64,000 bases of DNA from Bacteroides sp. (GTDB lineage: Bacteria > Bacteroidota > Bacteroidia > Bacteroidales > UBA7960): contig JAZBOS010000052.1 in assembly GCA_036351255.1 (NCBI GenBank), forward strand, positions 1 through 64,000, in the 5' to 3' direction. The number at the start of each line of letters is the position of its first letter. The stretch's first letter is position 1. The notes below the pieces were generated by a model that was given only the letters and a program-made list of their open reading frames with translations, was not told the DNA's origin and did not search any database. Of the stretch, positions 50,794-59,627 are shown one piece after another. The position numbers and the translations under genes are program-made.

Positions 50794-53700
50794 TTAAATT
50801 GTGGTTATCAAAGGTAGCATGATGGTGATCTTCGTTCCTGCAGGTTTGTGGTTTTGATCATGTAAGTCGGAAATCGAAATTTTTGCATCGCTGCTGTATA
50901 AGCTTTTAATGATGGCTATCCGGTCGGCTGTTATCGACATTCCAACCGATTTATTTTGCGGCGTGAAGTGGCTTTTGAATTCGGCAGCCTTCTCCCTGCC
51001 CACTCCATTGTCCTGAATTTTAAAAATGATGTGCTGCCCGTTTTTTTGAGCTGAAACCTCAATTCTGCCTCTGGTTTCCTTGTGAAGCAGGCCGTGCCAC
51101 ACGGCATTCTCAACATAGGGTTGCAAAAGCAAGGGGGGCACATACACCCGGTTGGTGTCCAAAAATTTGTCCGTTTTTATGGAAAAATCAAACCGATTGT
51201 CAAACCTGAGCTGCTCCAGTTCCAAGTAAATCTTCAGGGCATCCAATTCATCTTCAAGGCAAACCAGCTTGTGCTTGGCGTTATTCAAAACCGCGCGTAT
51301 CAGGCGGGCAAACTTGTTCAGGTAATCCGAGGCGGCTTCGGTCTTGTTTTTTAAAATAAAGGTGTTGATGCTGTTGAGCGAGTTGAAAATAAAATGCGGG
51401 TTCATCTGGGCCCTGAGCGACTGCATTTCCACTTCGGCAATCTTTTTCTCGAAGTCTGATTTGATCTTTTCTTGACTCTTTATTCTGCTTACCCTATAGC
51501 GAAAAATCCCAAAAATTATCAGCAAGCCTACTAAAAAAACTGCAATAAAGAACCAGGTCGTTTGATAAAAAAAGGGCTTAATGGTGAATTCCACTTCCGC
51601 TTCCTGGTCAAACCATAAACCCCTGTGAGCCGCCTTCACCACGAAGCGGTATTTGCCAGGCGGCAAGTTGGTGTAATTGGCCATGCCTGGTGCTATGATT
51701 ATGCTTTTTTGATCGTCATAACCCAGCAACTGGTATTCATAATGAATGCGGTCGGCATCCTGAAAACAAATAGCAGTAAAACGCAACCTGACATTTCTTT
51801 CGGAAGGCTTCAATATGAAAGAGGAATTGTGCCGGCCTGGGCCAAGTTGGATGATCCTTTCACCATTCACCTCAATATCCTCAATAATTAGGTTTATAAT
51901 GTTTTTCGAAACATTCAGGACCGACACATTCTGGCTTTCATAAGCGCCGCTTCCAGTCAGGTAAATGTTGTCCTGCCAGTCAATGAATATTCGGTCGTCG
52001 AGTGATTTCAGTTCATGCAGTCCGTTTCTTTTGTCAAAGGCATTAAATTGTTCGGTGTAGGGGTTGAAAAACAGCAAGCCCTCGTTTATAATCCAGAAAT
52101 TATGGTTTGAGTCGGTGGCAATACGCGAAACATTGGGGTCGTTAAGCCCATGCACCGTGTGAAACAATTTTAAAGAAATTTCATCCTCGTTTTCTGTGAT
52201 TCGAAGCAGCCCCTTGCCGGGAATGCAAGCCCAGATTCTTCCCAAACTGTCGGTTGCAAACCCCTGGACGGTTTGGTTCCTGATACCCAAATTTTTCATC
52301 TCATTGGGGAATTCCGTAATAAACCTTTCGGTCTCAATGTCATAAACCCCGAACCCGTCGTAAGAACCAATCCAGAGCCGGTTTTTGTGGTCCACCATCA
52401 GGTCGTTGTAGTACCTGCTTTTAAATAAACTGTTGGGATTGCCCGGGTCATGTTGCAGATAATGCACTGTTTTCCGGTCTTTGCCAATTCGAATCAGACC
52501 ATGGCGCGGGGCCGAAACCCAAAGGTTATGGTTCTGATCTTCCACGAGCTCGCGCAGAAAGGTAGTGGTGTCATTAAAGGAGATGAATTTGTTGTCACCG
52601 TCACGAAACACCCTTAAAGATTGGCTTGCCGGATCAATATACAATAAATGGTTTCTAAGGCTGGTGGCCCAGATTACGCCCCTATGGTCGCGGAAAATGG
52701 AATAAATTCTTGCATTGGGTTTTACATCCTCCGAATCTTTTATAAAGCCCCAATCGCCGGTTTGTACATCTTTAAAAATGATGTTGTGCCTGCTGTCAGT
52801 ACCCAGGTAAAGCATCTCTTCGCTTTCGGCCCTGAAAATGCTTCGTATTGTTTCAACTCCGTAAGGCAAAACCTGCCTTTGAAACGAACGGTAGGAATTG
52901 TCCAGAAAATTCAGGCCTTCCTTACCACCCACCCACAAATCCCCATTCTTGTCAATTAAAATATTGCATTGCAGATAGTTCGACAGCAATGACCTGGGGT
53001 TGGTATCGGATTTTGGATAAGACCTGAAGGTCCTGGTCCTTTTGTTGAAAACCGCAAGGCCTTCACCAACCGTTGCAAGCCAAAGCTCCTCATCGTTTTT
53101 CCTTTCAATAAAAAGAATGGTGAGAAGGTCTTTATCAGAAATAGTAAATATTTCCCACTCCATGGTCACCAAGTTTAGTTTTTTTAGTCCCGTGGCCCAT
53201 TCGCCGGTCCAAAGCACTGAGTCACCGTCGAAAAACAGTGACTGAGAAGCGGGTCGGTGACTGGTATCCTTTTCGGGTTCCAGAAAAACCGAATGCGTTT
53301 TCTTATCAATGAATAAAATGCCTCCCTGGGTGCTTGCCACGATTTGATCCTTGTTGCGTGGGTGGGCATCAACCTGGTAAACCCATGAAAGGAGGCTTTC
53401 GTCTGGAAGGCTTTTTTCATCTGCCTGAAGCATCCATTTAATTCTGTCGTTTTTTCGGTCAAAATGCGCCAGACCGTTGGAAGTGGCAATCCAAATGCTG
53501 CCATCAGGGTCCTCAAAAAAGTAATGAACCTCTACCGCCGGGAAATGATATCCCTCGACGGCGAAGGGGTGGTAATTGGTAAAAACATCAAAAACAGGAT
53601 CGTAAATAGAGAAACCATTATTGGTGCCAACCCACAAAAGGGAGTCGCTGCTTTCATATAAGGCAAGAATTAAATTTTCGGAAAGTGAAGTGGGATCTTC

Positions 53701-53958
53701 GGGGTTGTGCCCGAAAACTTTCATCGAATGCCCATCATACCTGGCTAGCCCGTTGTCGGTGGCAATCCAGAGATAGCCTGTTACGTCCTGTGAAACCCAG
53801 CGAACCACATCAGATGGCAGGCCTTCCTCTTTGGTGAAATGTCTGAAATACAAAGTTTCTGCCTCACGAGCGAGCCCTCCCCCGAATTGGGCAGAAAGTT
53901 CCAACGTTAACGAAAGCAATAGCAAAGCAATCGGAATTGTGGTAGAATTCCTTTTCAC
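50794..53958 (-). CDS. Propeller-sensor histidine kinase of the LytS (His_kinase) type
   Basis: A 1054-residue membrane sensor. After a signal helix come about fourteen two-component-propeller repeats (residues 30-680: DVTGYLWIATDNGLARYDG, NGDLWVGGKEGLNFLDNS, NRLWIGSYDGFGVYD), a Y_Y_Y domain (about 700-790), one membrane helix (about 803-823), and a LytS-type kinase core with MNPHFIFNSLNSIN (His about 853) and an ATPase region (NAVWHGLLHKE, IKIQDNGVG). It should sense a periplasmic ligand, possibly a glycan, and phosphorylate the LytTR regulator downstream. Confidence 0.9.
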   Translation of the reverse strand: MKRNSTTIPIALLLLSLTLELSAQFGGGLAREAETLYFRHFTKEEGLPSDVVRWVSQDVTGYLWIATDNGLARYDGHSMKVFGHNPEDPTSLSENLILALYESSDSLLWVGTNNGFSIYDPVFDVFTNYHPFAVEGYHFPAVEVHYFFEDPDGSIWIATSNGLAHFDRKNDRIKWMLQADEKSLPDESLLSWVYQVDAHPRNKDQIVASTQGGILFIDKKTHSVFLEPEKDTSHRPASQSLFFDGDSVLWTGEWATGLKKLNLVTMEWEIFTISDKDLLTILFIERKNDEELWLATVGEGLAVFNKRTRTFRSYPKSDTNPRSLLSNYLQCNILIDKNGDLWVGGKEGLNFLDNSYRSFQRQVLPYGVETIRSIFRAESEEMLYLGTDSRHNIIFKDVQTGDWGFIKDSEDVKPNARIYSIFRDHRGVIWATSLRNHLLYIDPASQSLRVFRDGDNKFISFNDTTTFLRELVEDQNHNLWVSAPRHGLIRIGKDRKTVHYLQHDPGNPNSLFKSRYYNDLMVDHKNRLWIGSYDGFGVYDIETERFITEFPNEMKNLGIRNQTVQGFATDSLGRIWACIPGKGLLRITENEDEISLKLFHTVHGLNDPNVSRIATDSNHNFWIINEGLLFFNPYTEQFNAFDKRNGLHELKSLDDRIFIDWQDNIYLTGSGAYESQNVSVLNVSKNIINLIIEDIEVNGERIIQLGPGRHNSSFILKPSERNVRLRFTAICFQDADRIHYEYQLLGYDDQKSIIIAPGMANYTNLPPGKYRFVVKAAHRGLWFDQEAEVEFTIKPFFYQTTWFFIAVFLVGLLIIFGIFRYRVSRIKSQEKIKSDFEKKIAEVEMQSLRAQMNPHFIFNSLNSINTFILKNKTEAASDYLNKFARLIRAVLNNAKHKLVCLEDELDALKIYLELEQLRFDNRFDFSIKTDKFLDTNRVYVPPLLLQPYVENAVWHGLLHKETRGRIEVSAQKNGQHIIFKIQDNGVGREKAAEFKSHFTPQNKSVGMSITADRIAIIKSLYSSDAKISISDLHDQNHKPAGTKITIMLPLITTI

Positions 53959-54127
53959 TTTTGAGCCCTTTAATTTTTTCTAAATTTAGGGATTTATTGA
54001 TATTGAGGGTGCAATAATGAGTAAAGGAGGGGTTTGAATTAGCAAAAAGAGGCTGGAAGGTGCGAAAATTTTTATTTATAGGGCGCGTTGGGATATTCCA
54101 GAAAGGATTCCCGAACCAGAATTTATT

Positions 54128-54135
54128 TACCTTTG
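54128..54135 (+). promoter_or_regulatory. -7 box that sets the DMT transporter start
   Basis: TACCTTTG matches TAnnTTTG. It lies 18 bp before the ATG at 54153, inside a longer open frame that begins at 54060. Transcription starting here could not include the earlier ATG, so the shorter protein is the real one. Confidence 0.6.
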
Positions 54136-54152
54136 CCCCGCAAAAATCCCAG

Positions 54153-55088
54153 ATGACTTTGAATGAAGAAACTAAACCCGGCCTGAAGGAGTGGATGGTC
54201 CTGGTGTTGCTGATGCTCATCTGGGGCAGCTCGTTCATTTTGATGAAGAAGGGCCTGGTTTCGTTTACGGGGATGGAACTGGGCGCCCTGCGAATCAGCA
54301 TTTCGTTTGCGGTGCTGGTGCCTTTTGTTTTCCGACGGATCAGGAAAGTACCCTTAAACAAGTTGAAGTATTTTGCCCTTGCGGGGGTGGTGGGCAACGG
54401 GGTGCCGCCCTTTTTGTTTGCCATTGCCCAGACGCGCATCGACAGTTACCTGGCCGGGGTGCTCAATTCGCTTACACCCCTGTTTACCCTGCTGGTGGGC
54501 GTGATGTTTTTTGGTATCCGTACCCGCTGGATCAACGTGCTGGGGGTGGTTCTCGGGCTGGTGGGCGCCGTGGGGCTGCTCACCGCTGTGCACGACCCCG
54601 CCCTGGGCAACGGCATCCTATACGGGTTGATCATTGTGCTTGCCACCATTTTCTATGCCCTTAACATGAACATCATCAAAAGGTTCCTGGTGGGTTTTGA
54701 TGCCGTGACCATTACCTCGGTGGTCTTCACCATCATTGGTATTCCTGCTGTCATTTACCTGTTTGCCGGAACGGGATTTGCTGAGAAAATGGTCGTTGGT
54801 GGACAGAACTGGATCAGTTTGGGGTATGTGGCCTTGTTGGCCATTTTTGGTACGGCAATTAGCATGGTGATGCACAACTGGCTGATCAGGCGAACCTCAG
54901 CACTCTTTGCCTCTACAGTAACCTATATGATGCCCATCGTGAGCATCTTCTGGGGGGTACTCGACGGGGAAGCCTTCCTGCTGGTTTATCTGCTCTGGAT
55001 TACCCTTATCCTGGTGGGCGTCTATATGGCTAACCGGCAGCCGGGGCTGCTTCGCAGACTGGTTAAGGGCAGGAGGGAAAGGGCCTGA
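54153..55088 (+). CDS. EamA/DMT-family transporter
   Basis: A 311-residue membrane protein with ten helices and two EamA repeats: LMLIWGSSFILMKKGLVSFTG and later FYALNMNIIKRFLVGFDAVTITS, YVALLAIFGTAISMVMHNWLI, MMPIVSIFWGVLDGEAF. Such proteins export metabolites or amino acids; the substrate cannot be told. Start ATG 54153 (MTLNEETK) is chosen because of the promoter directly upstream. Opposite strand to the sensor kinase. Confidence 0.88.
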   Translation: MTLNEETKPGLKEWMVLVLLMLIWGSSFILMKKGLVSFTGMELGALRISISFAVLVPFVFRRIRKVPLNKLKYFALAGVVGNGVPPFLFAIAQTRIDSYLAGVLNSLTPLFTLLVGVMFFGIRTRWINVLGVVLGLVGAVGLLTAVHDPALGNGILYGLIIVLATIFYALNMNIIKRFLVGFDAVTITSVVFTIIGIPAVIYLFAGTGFAEKMVVGGQNWISLGYVALLAIFGTAISMVMHNWLIRRTSALFASTVTYMMPIVSIFWGVLDGEAFLLVYLLWITLILVGVYMANRQPGLLRRLVKGRRERA

Positions 55089-55221
55089 AAGAACTAAAGA
55101 AATGGGCTCATAGACTTGGTTTCGGCATTGAAAATAAACCCTGGCAGCAGGCTTTTGGGTTGAAAGAAATGTTTAAATACCACAACTTCAAAATAATATT
55201 TGACCATTTTTATAAAAAGGC

Positions 55222-55253
55222 ATTGTTGGTTGAGAAAAAATTTTCTATCTTTG
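55222..55253 (+). promoter_or_regulatory. rplU promoter
   Basis: ATTG at 55222-55225 and TATCTTTG at 55246-55253 with a 20-bp spacer, the standard Bacteroidota promoter. The rplU ATG is 40 bp further. Confidence 0.7.
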
Positions 55254-55293
55254 CACCCCAATATTTGAAGTAAACATCATAATCAAAATAGAA

Positions 55294-55605
55294 ATGTACG
55301 CAATTGTTGAGATAGGCGGGCAGCAGTTTAAGATCGCCAAAGATCAGAAGCTTTATGTAAACCTTATCCACCAGGATGAAGGTGCAGAGCTTGAATTTGA
55401 CAAGGTGTTGTTGCTGGCCGACGGTGATAAGGTACAGATTGGTACCCCCGTATTGGATGGCGCCAAGGTGAAAGCCAAGTTACTGGCCCACGTTAAGGCC
55501 GACAAGGTATTGGTTTTCAAGAAGAAGAGAAGGAAAGGCTATCAGAAGATGAACGGCCACCGTCAGCCCCTGACCCACATCCAAATCGAAGAGATCGTTG
55601 CTTAA
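55294..55605 (+). CDS. rplU: 50S ribosomal protein L21
   Basis: A 103-residue L21 starting MYAIVEIGGQQFKIAKDQKLYVN and ending with the basic VFKKKRRKGYQKMNGHRQPLTHIQIEEI, both typical. It binds 23S rRNA near the exit of the large subunit and forms an operon with rpmA, 30 bp later. Confidence 0.97.
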   Translation: MYAIVEIGGQQFKIAKDQKLYVNLIHQDEGAELEFDKVLLLADGDKVQIGTPVLDGAKVKAKLLAHVKADKVLVFKKKRRKGYQKMNGHRQPLTHIQIEEIVA

Positions 55606-55635
55606 GGTATTTGCAAACAGAAAAAATAAAACGAT

Positions 55636-55902
55636 ATGGCACACAAGAAAGGAGTTGGTAGCTCACGTAACGGCCGCGAATCGCATAGCAAGCGTCTCGG
55701 CGTGAAGGTATTTGGCGGCCAGTTGGCCACTGCCGGCAACATTATTGTAAGGCAAAGAGGCACCACCCACTTTCCCGGTAATAACGTGGGAATGGGCAAG
55801 GACCACACCCTGTTTGCCCTGGTTGATGGCAAGGTGGTTTTCAAAAAGAAAGCCGGAGACAAGTCTTTTGTTTCCATTGAGCCTGTTGCCGCTGCCGAAT
55901 AA
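55636..55902 (+). CDS. rpmA: 50S ribosomal protein L27
   Basis: An 88-residue L27: [29 protein letters not shown], then [29 protein letters not shown]. The N-terminus lies directly after Met without the Firmicutes-type cleavable extension. It reaches to the peptidyl-transferase centre. A terminator follows at 55923. Confidence 0.97.
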   Translation: MAHKKGVGSSRNGRESHSKRLGVKVFGGQLATAGNIIVRQRGTTHFPGNNVGMGKDHTLFALVDGKVVFKKKAGDKSFVSIEPVAAAE

Positions 55903-55922
55903 AGGCTACCGCAAGGAATCTT

Positions 55923-55950
55923 AAATCCTGCCATTGCAGGATTTTTTTTT
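55923..55950 (+). terminator. Terminator of the rplU-rpmA operon
   Basis: Perfect 9-bp stem AAATCCTGC / GCAGGATTT with loop CATT, followed by a long T-run. Confidence 0.92.
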
Positions 55951-55979
55951 AGGATACAGCCATGGGCTGTTCCACAACA

Positions 55980-56069
55980 GGAGAGATGCCAGAGCGGTCG
56001 AATGGGGCGGTCTCGAAAACCGTTGTCCGCGTCAGCGGACCCAGGGTTCGAATCCCTGTCTCTCCGCCA
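55980..56069 (+). tRNA. tRNA-Ser(CGA)
   Basis: A 90-nt class II tRNA with acceptor pairs GGAGAGA / TCTCTCC, encoded discriminator G and CCA, a T arm with GGTTCGAATCC, and a long variable arm (TCCGCG...AGCGGA). The anticodon loop CTCGAAA gives CGA, which reads the serine codon UCG. The seryl-tRNA synthetase gene is 380 bp further. The 3' part is duplicated at 56215. Confidence 0.95.
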
Positions 56070-56100
56070 TACAAAGGGTTCCCGCCGGAAGGCGGGAATC
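56051..56100 (+). repeat. 50-bp direct repeat, copy 1 (3' end of tRNA-Ser and its terminator)
   Basis: The segment from AATCCCTGTC (T arm) through the acceptor, CCA and a terminator stem is repeated exactly at 56215-56264, 164 bp away. Copy 1 is part of the intact tRNA. Repeated tRNA 3' ends are typical of integration sites. Confidence 0.9.
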
Positions 56101-56107
56101 CTTTTTT
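56079..56107 (+). terminator. Terminator after tRNA-Ser
   Basis: 8-bp stem TTCCCGCC / GGCGGGAA with loop GGAA and a T-run (TTTTTT). It lies 10 bp after the tRNA CCA. Confidence 0.9.
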
Positions 56108-56151
56108 ATGTACGCATCCCAAACAGAGTTTGAGGGTGCGTACATAAAAAA
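56102..56151. repeat. 50-bp inverted-repeat hairpin between the two tRNA 3' copies
   Basis: Outer arms TTTTTTATGTACGCA and TGCGTACATAAAAAA are perfectly complementary (15 bp), with further pairing of CCCAAAC to GTTTGAGGG inside and loop AGA. It lies directly behind the first terminator. It looks like a small mobile-element or phage remnant. Confidence 0.75.
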
Positions 56152-56214
56152 ATACCTGAGCGGAGCGAAGGAACCCTTTGCATGAGCCACCCCCCTTGAG
56201 GGATCACTTGAAGT

Positions 56215-56264
56215 AATCCCTGTCTCTCCGCCATACAAAGGGTTCCCGCCGGAAGGCGGGAATC
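56215..56264 (+). repeat. 50-bp direct repeat, copy 2 (orphan tRNA-Ser 3' end)
   Basis: An exact copy of 56051-56100 without the 5' part of a tRNA; it includes a second terminator stem (56243-56262) with its own T-run. The DNA between the copies also contains GGAACCCTTTG (56171-56181), an inverted match to part of the repeat. Confidence 0.88.
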
Positions 56265-56304
56265 TTTTTTTGTAAAAGGCTTATTGTTAACGTCCATTTT
56301 TTTC

Positions 56305-56385
56305 TCAATCTCAACCTTAACTTTTCCCCCAGCCTCAATCCTAACCTTAATCTCAGGCTGAACCTCAACCTTAACCTTTCTTTCT
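56305..56385 (+). repeat. Degenerate AACCTTAACC-type repeat before serS
   Basis: Seven or more imperfect CTCAACC/CTTAACC words in tandem lie between the tRNA duplication and serS. They are of the same kind as the exact repeat before arsC. Role unknown. Confidence 0.55.
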
Positions 56386-56448
56386 TGCTCATAGTCGGCG
56401 AATTCTTCTTAATTTTGAGGCTGCAATCTTCAAAAAGCCTAATTTCTT

Positions 56449-57720
56449 ATGATCGAGATACAAATCATCCGCAACCAACCGGCAGAGGTGGTTGAACGCC
56501 TGAAAGTAAAGAATTTTGATGCCGCCGCCATTATTGACCGCATTCTGGAAGTGGATGGAGAACGCCGCCGCACGCAGAAGAGCCTGGATGACACCCTGGC
56601 CGAGAGCAATCAGCTGGCCCGCGACATCGGTGCCCTGTTCAAATCGGGCAAACGGGAGGAGGCAGAAAGCCTGAAAGAACGCACCGCCCTGCTCAAGCAA
56701 CAGGTGAAGGCGCTGCAGGAGATCCTGGAAGGCCTGTCGGCCGAACAGGACAAACTGGTGTTACAGCTGCCCAACCTTCCTCACGGCAGCGTGCCTGTCG
56801 GAAAATCGTCGGAAGACAATACCATCGTTCATTCGGAGGGAGAAATTCCCGCCCTGGCAACAGGGGCTTTGCCCCATTGGGAGCTTGCGAAGCAATACGA
56901 CCTTATCGATTTTGAATGCGGCACCCGTATCACAGGCGCTGGATTCCCTGTTTATAAAGGCAAGGGGGCGCGCCTGCAAAGGGCACTCATTGGCTTTTTC
57001 CTCGACAATGCCGTGGAGGCAGGATATACCGAATACCAGCCACCGCTGATGGTGAATGAAGCCTCGGCCTATGCAACAGGGCAGCTTCCCGATAAGGAGG
57101 GACAGATGTATCACGTGCAGCTCGATAACCTCTACCTAATCCCAACGGCCGAGGTTCCGGTGACCAACTTTTTTCGCGATATGATCCTGCGTCAGCAAGA
57201 TCTGCCGGTAATGAGCACCGCCTATTCGGCTTGCTTCCGGCGTGAGGCCGGGTCTTACGGTAAGGATGTCAGGGGCCTGAACCGCCTGCATCAGTTCGAC
57301 AAAGTGGAGATCGTGCAGATCACCCACCCTGATAAGAGTTACGACACTCTGGATGAAATGGTGAAATATGTTTCGGGCTTGCTGCAAAAGCTGGAGTTGC
57401 CTTTCAGGGTAGCCAGGCTCTGCGGGGGCGACCTGAGTTTTGCCTCGGCCCTGACTTACGATATGGAGGTGTATTCGGCCGCCCAGCAAAGGTGGCTTGA
57501 GGTAAGCTCCATCTCCAATTTCGAGACTTTCCAGTCGAACCGCATGAAACTCCGCTTTCGCGGCGAGGATGGGAAGACCACTCTGGCCCATACGCTGAAC
57601 GGAAGTGCACTGGCCCTTCCGCGCATCGTGGCTGCATTGCTCGAGAACAATCAAACACCTCAAGGCATTCGTATTCCCAAAGCCCTTCAACCTTATACTG
57701 GTTTTGAGGTGATCGCATAG
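56449..57720 (+). CDS. serS: Seryl-tRNA synthetase
   Basis: A 423-residue class II synthetase: N-terminal long coiled arm (about 30-100: KSLDDTLAESNQLARDIGALFK) that grips the tRNA-Ser variable arm, and the class II core with motif 2 (SACFRREAGSYGKDVRGLNRLHQFDKVEI) and motif 3 (LNGSALALPRIVAALLENNQ). It charges all tRNA-Ser species, one of which is encoded just upstream. Confidence 0.97.
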   Translation: MIEIQIIRNQPAEVVERLKVKNFDAAAIIDRILEVDGERRRTQKSLDDTLAESNQLARDIGALFKSGKREEAESLKERTALLKQQVKALQEILEGLSAEQDKLVLQLPNLPHGSVPVGKSSEDNTIVHSEGEIPALATGALPHWELAKQYDLIDFECGTRITGAGFPVYKGKGARLQRALIGFFLDNAVEAGYTEYQPPLMVNEASAYATGQLPDKEGQMYHVQLDNLYLIPTAEVPVTNFFRDMILRQQDLPVMSTAYSACFRREAGSYGKDVRGLNRLHQFDKVEIVQITHPDKSYDTLDEMVKYVSGLLQKLELPFRVARLCGGDLSFASALTYDMEVYSAAQQRWLEVSSISNFETFQSNRMKLRFRGEDGKTTLAHTLNGSALALPRIVAALLENNQTPQGIRIPKALQPYTGFEVIA

Positions 57721-57794
57721 TGCATTCGTGCCCTTACCGGCAAAACAATTGGTACCTGCAGGCGTTTTACAGGTAACGCAATCCCTGCTTTGAA

Positions 57795-59621
57795 ATGAAA
57801 AAGCTGTTCTTCGCATTCATACTGGGTTCTTTTGTGCTGATGGCCGTTCCGGCCATTGCACAGGACAGAACCGACGAGCTTTTGGCTGCCCAGTATTTCA
57901 GGGAGGGCGATTATGAAAAGGCTGCGGCCCTTTACGAAGCCCTGATGGATAAAAACCCTGATCCGGTGGCCTACAGCAACTACCTGGAATGCTTGTTTGC
58001 CCTTGAGGATTTTCGCAAGGCTGAACGCCTGGTGAGAAACCGTATGCGCGAACAGCCCGATCAGGTTGGTTTTGAAATAGACCTGGGATGGGTGTACGAC
58101 CGCGCCGGAGAAACCCGGAAAATGCAAAGGCAGTTTGACGGCATTATGAAAGAGATGCAGGCTGATCCCCGCAGGGTTGTGGCCCAGGCAGAAGCATTCG
58201 GAAATCGCGGATACATTGACCTGGCAATCGACACTTACCTTCGTGGACGCCGCCTGATGGGCAGTAACTACCCCGTTCATTTGAAGCTGGCACCCCTTTA
58301 CAGGCGTAAAGGTGACCTGAATGCCATGATGGGTGAATACATCGATTATGTGGAAGCTACTCCTTCGGCCACCGAACAGGTGAGGGGCATCCTGCAGGAT
58401 GCCATTACCGATGACCCTGACTTTTCAAGGAATGATGCCTTGCATGAGGTGCTGTTGACACGAACGCAGGAAAATCCAAGTAACACTCTATATTCTGAGA
58501 TGCTGCTCTGGCTCTCGCTACAGCAAAAGGATTTCCGGATCGCCCTGATGCAGGCGCGTGCCCTCGACCGCCGCCTCCGCCAGGAAGGTGAACTGGTGCT
58601 TGAAGTGGCCCAACTGGCTGCCACCAATGAAGACTATGGCATTGCCAGTCAGGCCTTTCAATACCTCCTCGACAAGGGACCAGATAACCTGCATTATATG
58701 GATGCGCTGACTGGATTCCTTGATGCAAGGTTCAAGGAGGTCACTTCTTCGTATGATTATAGCAGAGAAGACCTTTTGAAGGTTGAAGCCGATTATGAAG
58801 CAGCCCTTAAGGAGCTTGGGACTCAGGCCGAGACCGTTAAGCTGATCCGTAACCTGGCTAACCTGCAGGCTTTTTACATGGGAAAACTTGAAACTGCCAT
58901 TGAATTGCTGGAAACCACCCTGGATATGCCCGATGTGAATAATCGGATCAAAGCCGAATGCCGCATTGAACTGGCCGATATCCTGTTGCTTTCCGGGCAG
59001 GTTTGGGATGCGACCTTGCTTTACTCACAGGTCGACAAAAGGTTTAGGGATGATCCGCTTGCCCACGAAGCTAAATATAAGAATGCACGCCTTTCGTTTT
59101 ATATCGGTGAGTTTGATTGGGCGAAGGCACAGCTTGACGTCCTGAAGGCTGGAACCTCAAGGCTGATTGCCAACGATGCCATGCAACTCTCCCTTCGCAT
59201 CCAGGATAATGTTGGATCTGATGGCAATACGGAACCTCTCCAGATGTATGCCCGGGCCGAATTGCTTACCTTTATGAACCACTATGGGGAAGCCCTTGAG
59301 GTATTTGACTCTATCACCAGGATATTTCCAACCCATGCGATTCACGATGATGTGCTTTTTGCCCGTGCACAGATCATGCTTACCCAAAACAATTTTGAAG
59401 AGGCCGATCAACTCTTTAACCGCATCGTGGAGACCTACCCCCAGGGTCTGCTGGCCGACGAGGCCCTGTTCAGGCGCGCTGACCTCCAGGAAAAAGTTTT
59501 TGGTAGACTTGAAAGTGCCATGACCCTATATCAGCAACTGCTGTCGGATTACCCCGGAAGCCTGAATGCTGTGGCTGCCCGCAACCGTTTCAGGGCCTTA
59601 AGAGACGGAATGGTAAATTAA
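57795..59621 (+). CDS. Secreted TPR-repeat protein
   Basis: A 608-residue protein with a signal peptide (VPAIAQ, about residue 22) and TPR-like helical hairpins along its whole length. The N-terminal LLAAQYFREGDYEKAAALYEALMDKNPDPVAYSNYLECLFALEDFRKAERLV is the clearest; the C-terminal AEALLFRRADLQEKVFGRLESAMTLYQQLLSDYPGSLNAVAARNRFR is another. It is periplasmic or outer-membrane-associated and probably a scaffold. It starts 74 bp after serS and ends 6 bp before ksgA. Confidence 0.8.
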   Translation: MKKLFFAFILGSFVLMAVPAIAQDRTDELLAAQYFREGDYEKAAALYEALMDKNPDPVAYSNYLECLFALEDFRKAERLVRNRMREQPDQVGFEIDLGWVYDRAGETRKMQRQFDGIMKEMQADPRRVVAQAEAFGNRGYIDLAIDTYLRGRRLMGSNYPVHLKLAPLYRRKGDLNAMMGEYIDYVEATPSATEQVRGILQDAITDDPDFSRNDALHEVLLTRTQENPSNTLYSEMLLWLSLQQKDFRIALMQARALDRRLRQEGELVLEVAQLAATNEDYGIASQAFQYLLDKGPDNLHYMDALTGFLDARFKEVTSSYDYSREDLLKVEADYEAALKELGTQAETVKLIRNLANLQAFYMGKLETAIELLETTLDMPDVNNRIKAECRIELADILLLSGQVWDATLLYSQVDKRFRDDPLAHEAKYKNARLSFYIGEFDWAKAQLDVLKAGTSRLIANDAMQLSLRIQDNVGSDGNTEPLQMYARAELLTFMNHYGEALEVFDSITRIFPTHAIHDDVLFARAQIMLTQNNFEEADQLFNRIVETYPQGLLADEALFRRADLQEKVFGRLESAMTLYQQLLSDYPGSLNAVAARNRFRALRDGMVN

Positions 59622-59627
59622 TGCTTT

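Noticed and set aside
54060..54152. Longer start for the DMT transporter
   Set aside because: A TAnnTTTG promoter lies inside the extension, and the extra residues have no transporter character.
54191..54664. 157-codon frame inside the DMT transporter gene
   Set aside because: Shifted-frame shadow rich in Gly, Ala, Arg and Cys with no start context or domain.
55934..56185. 83-codon frame across tRNA-Ser
   Set aside because: It is explained by the tRNA gene and its terminator.
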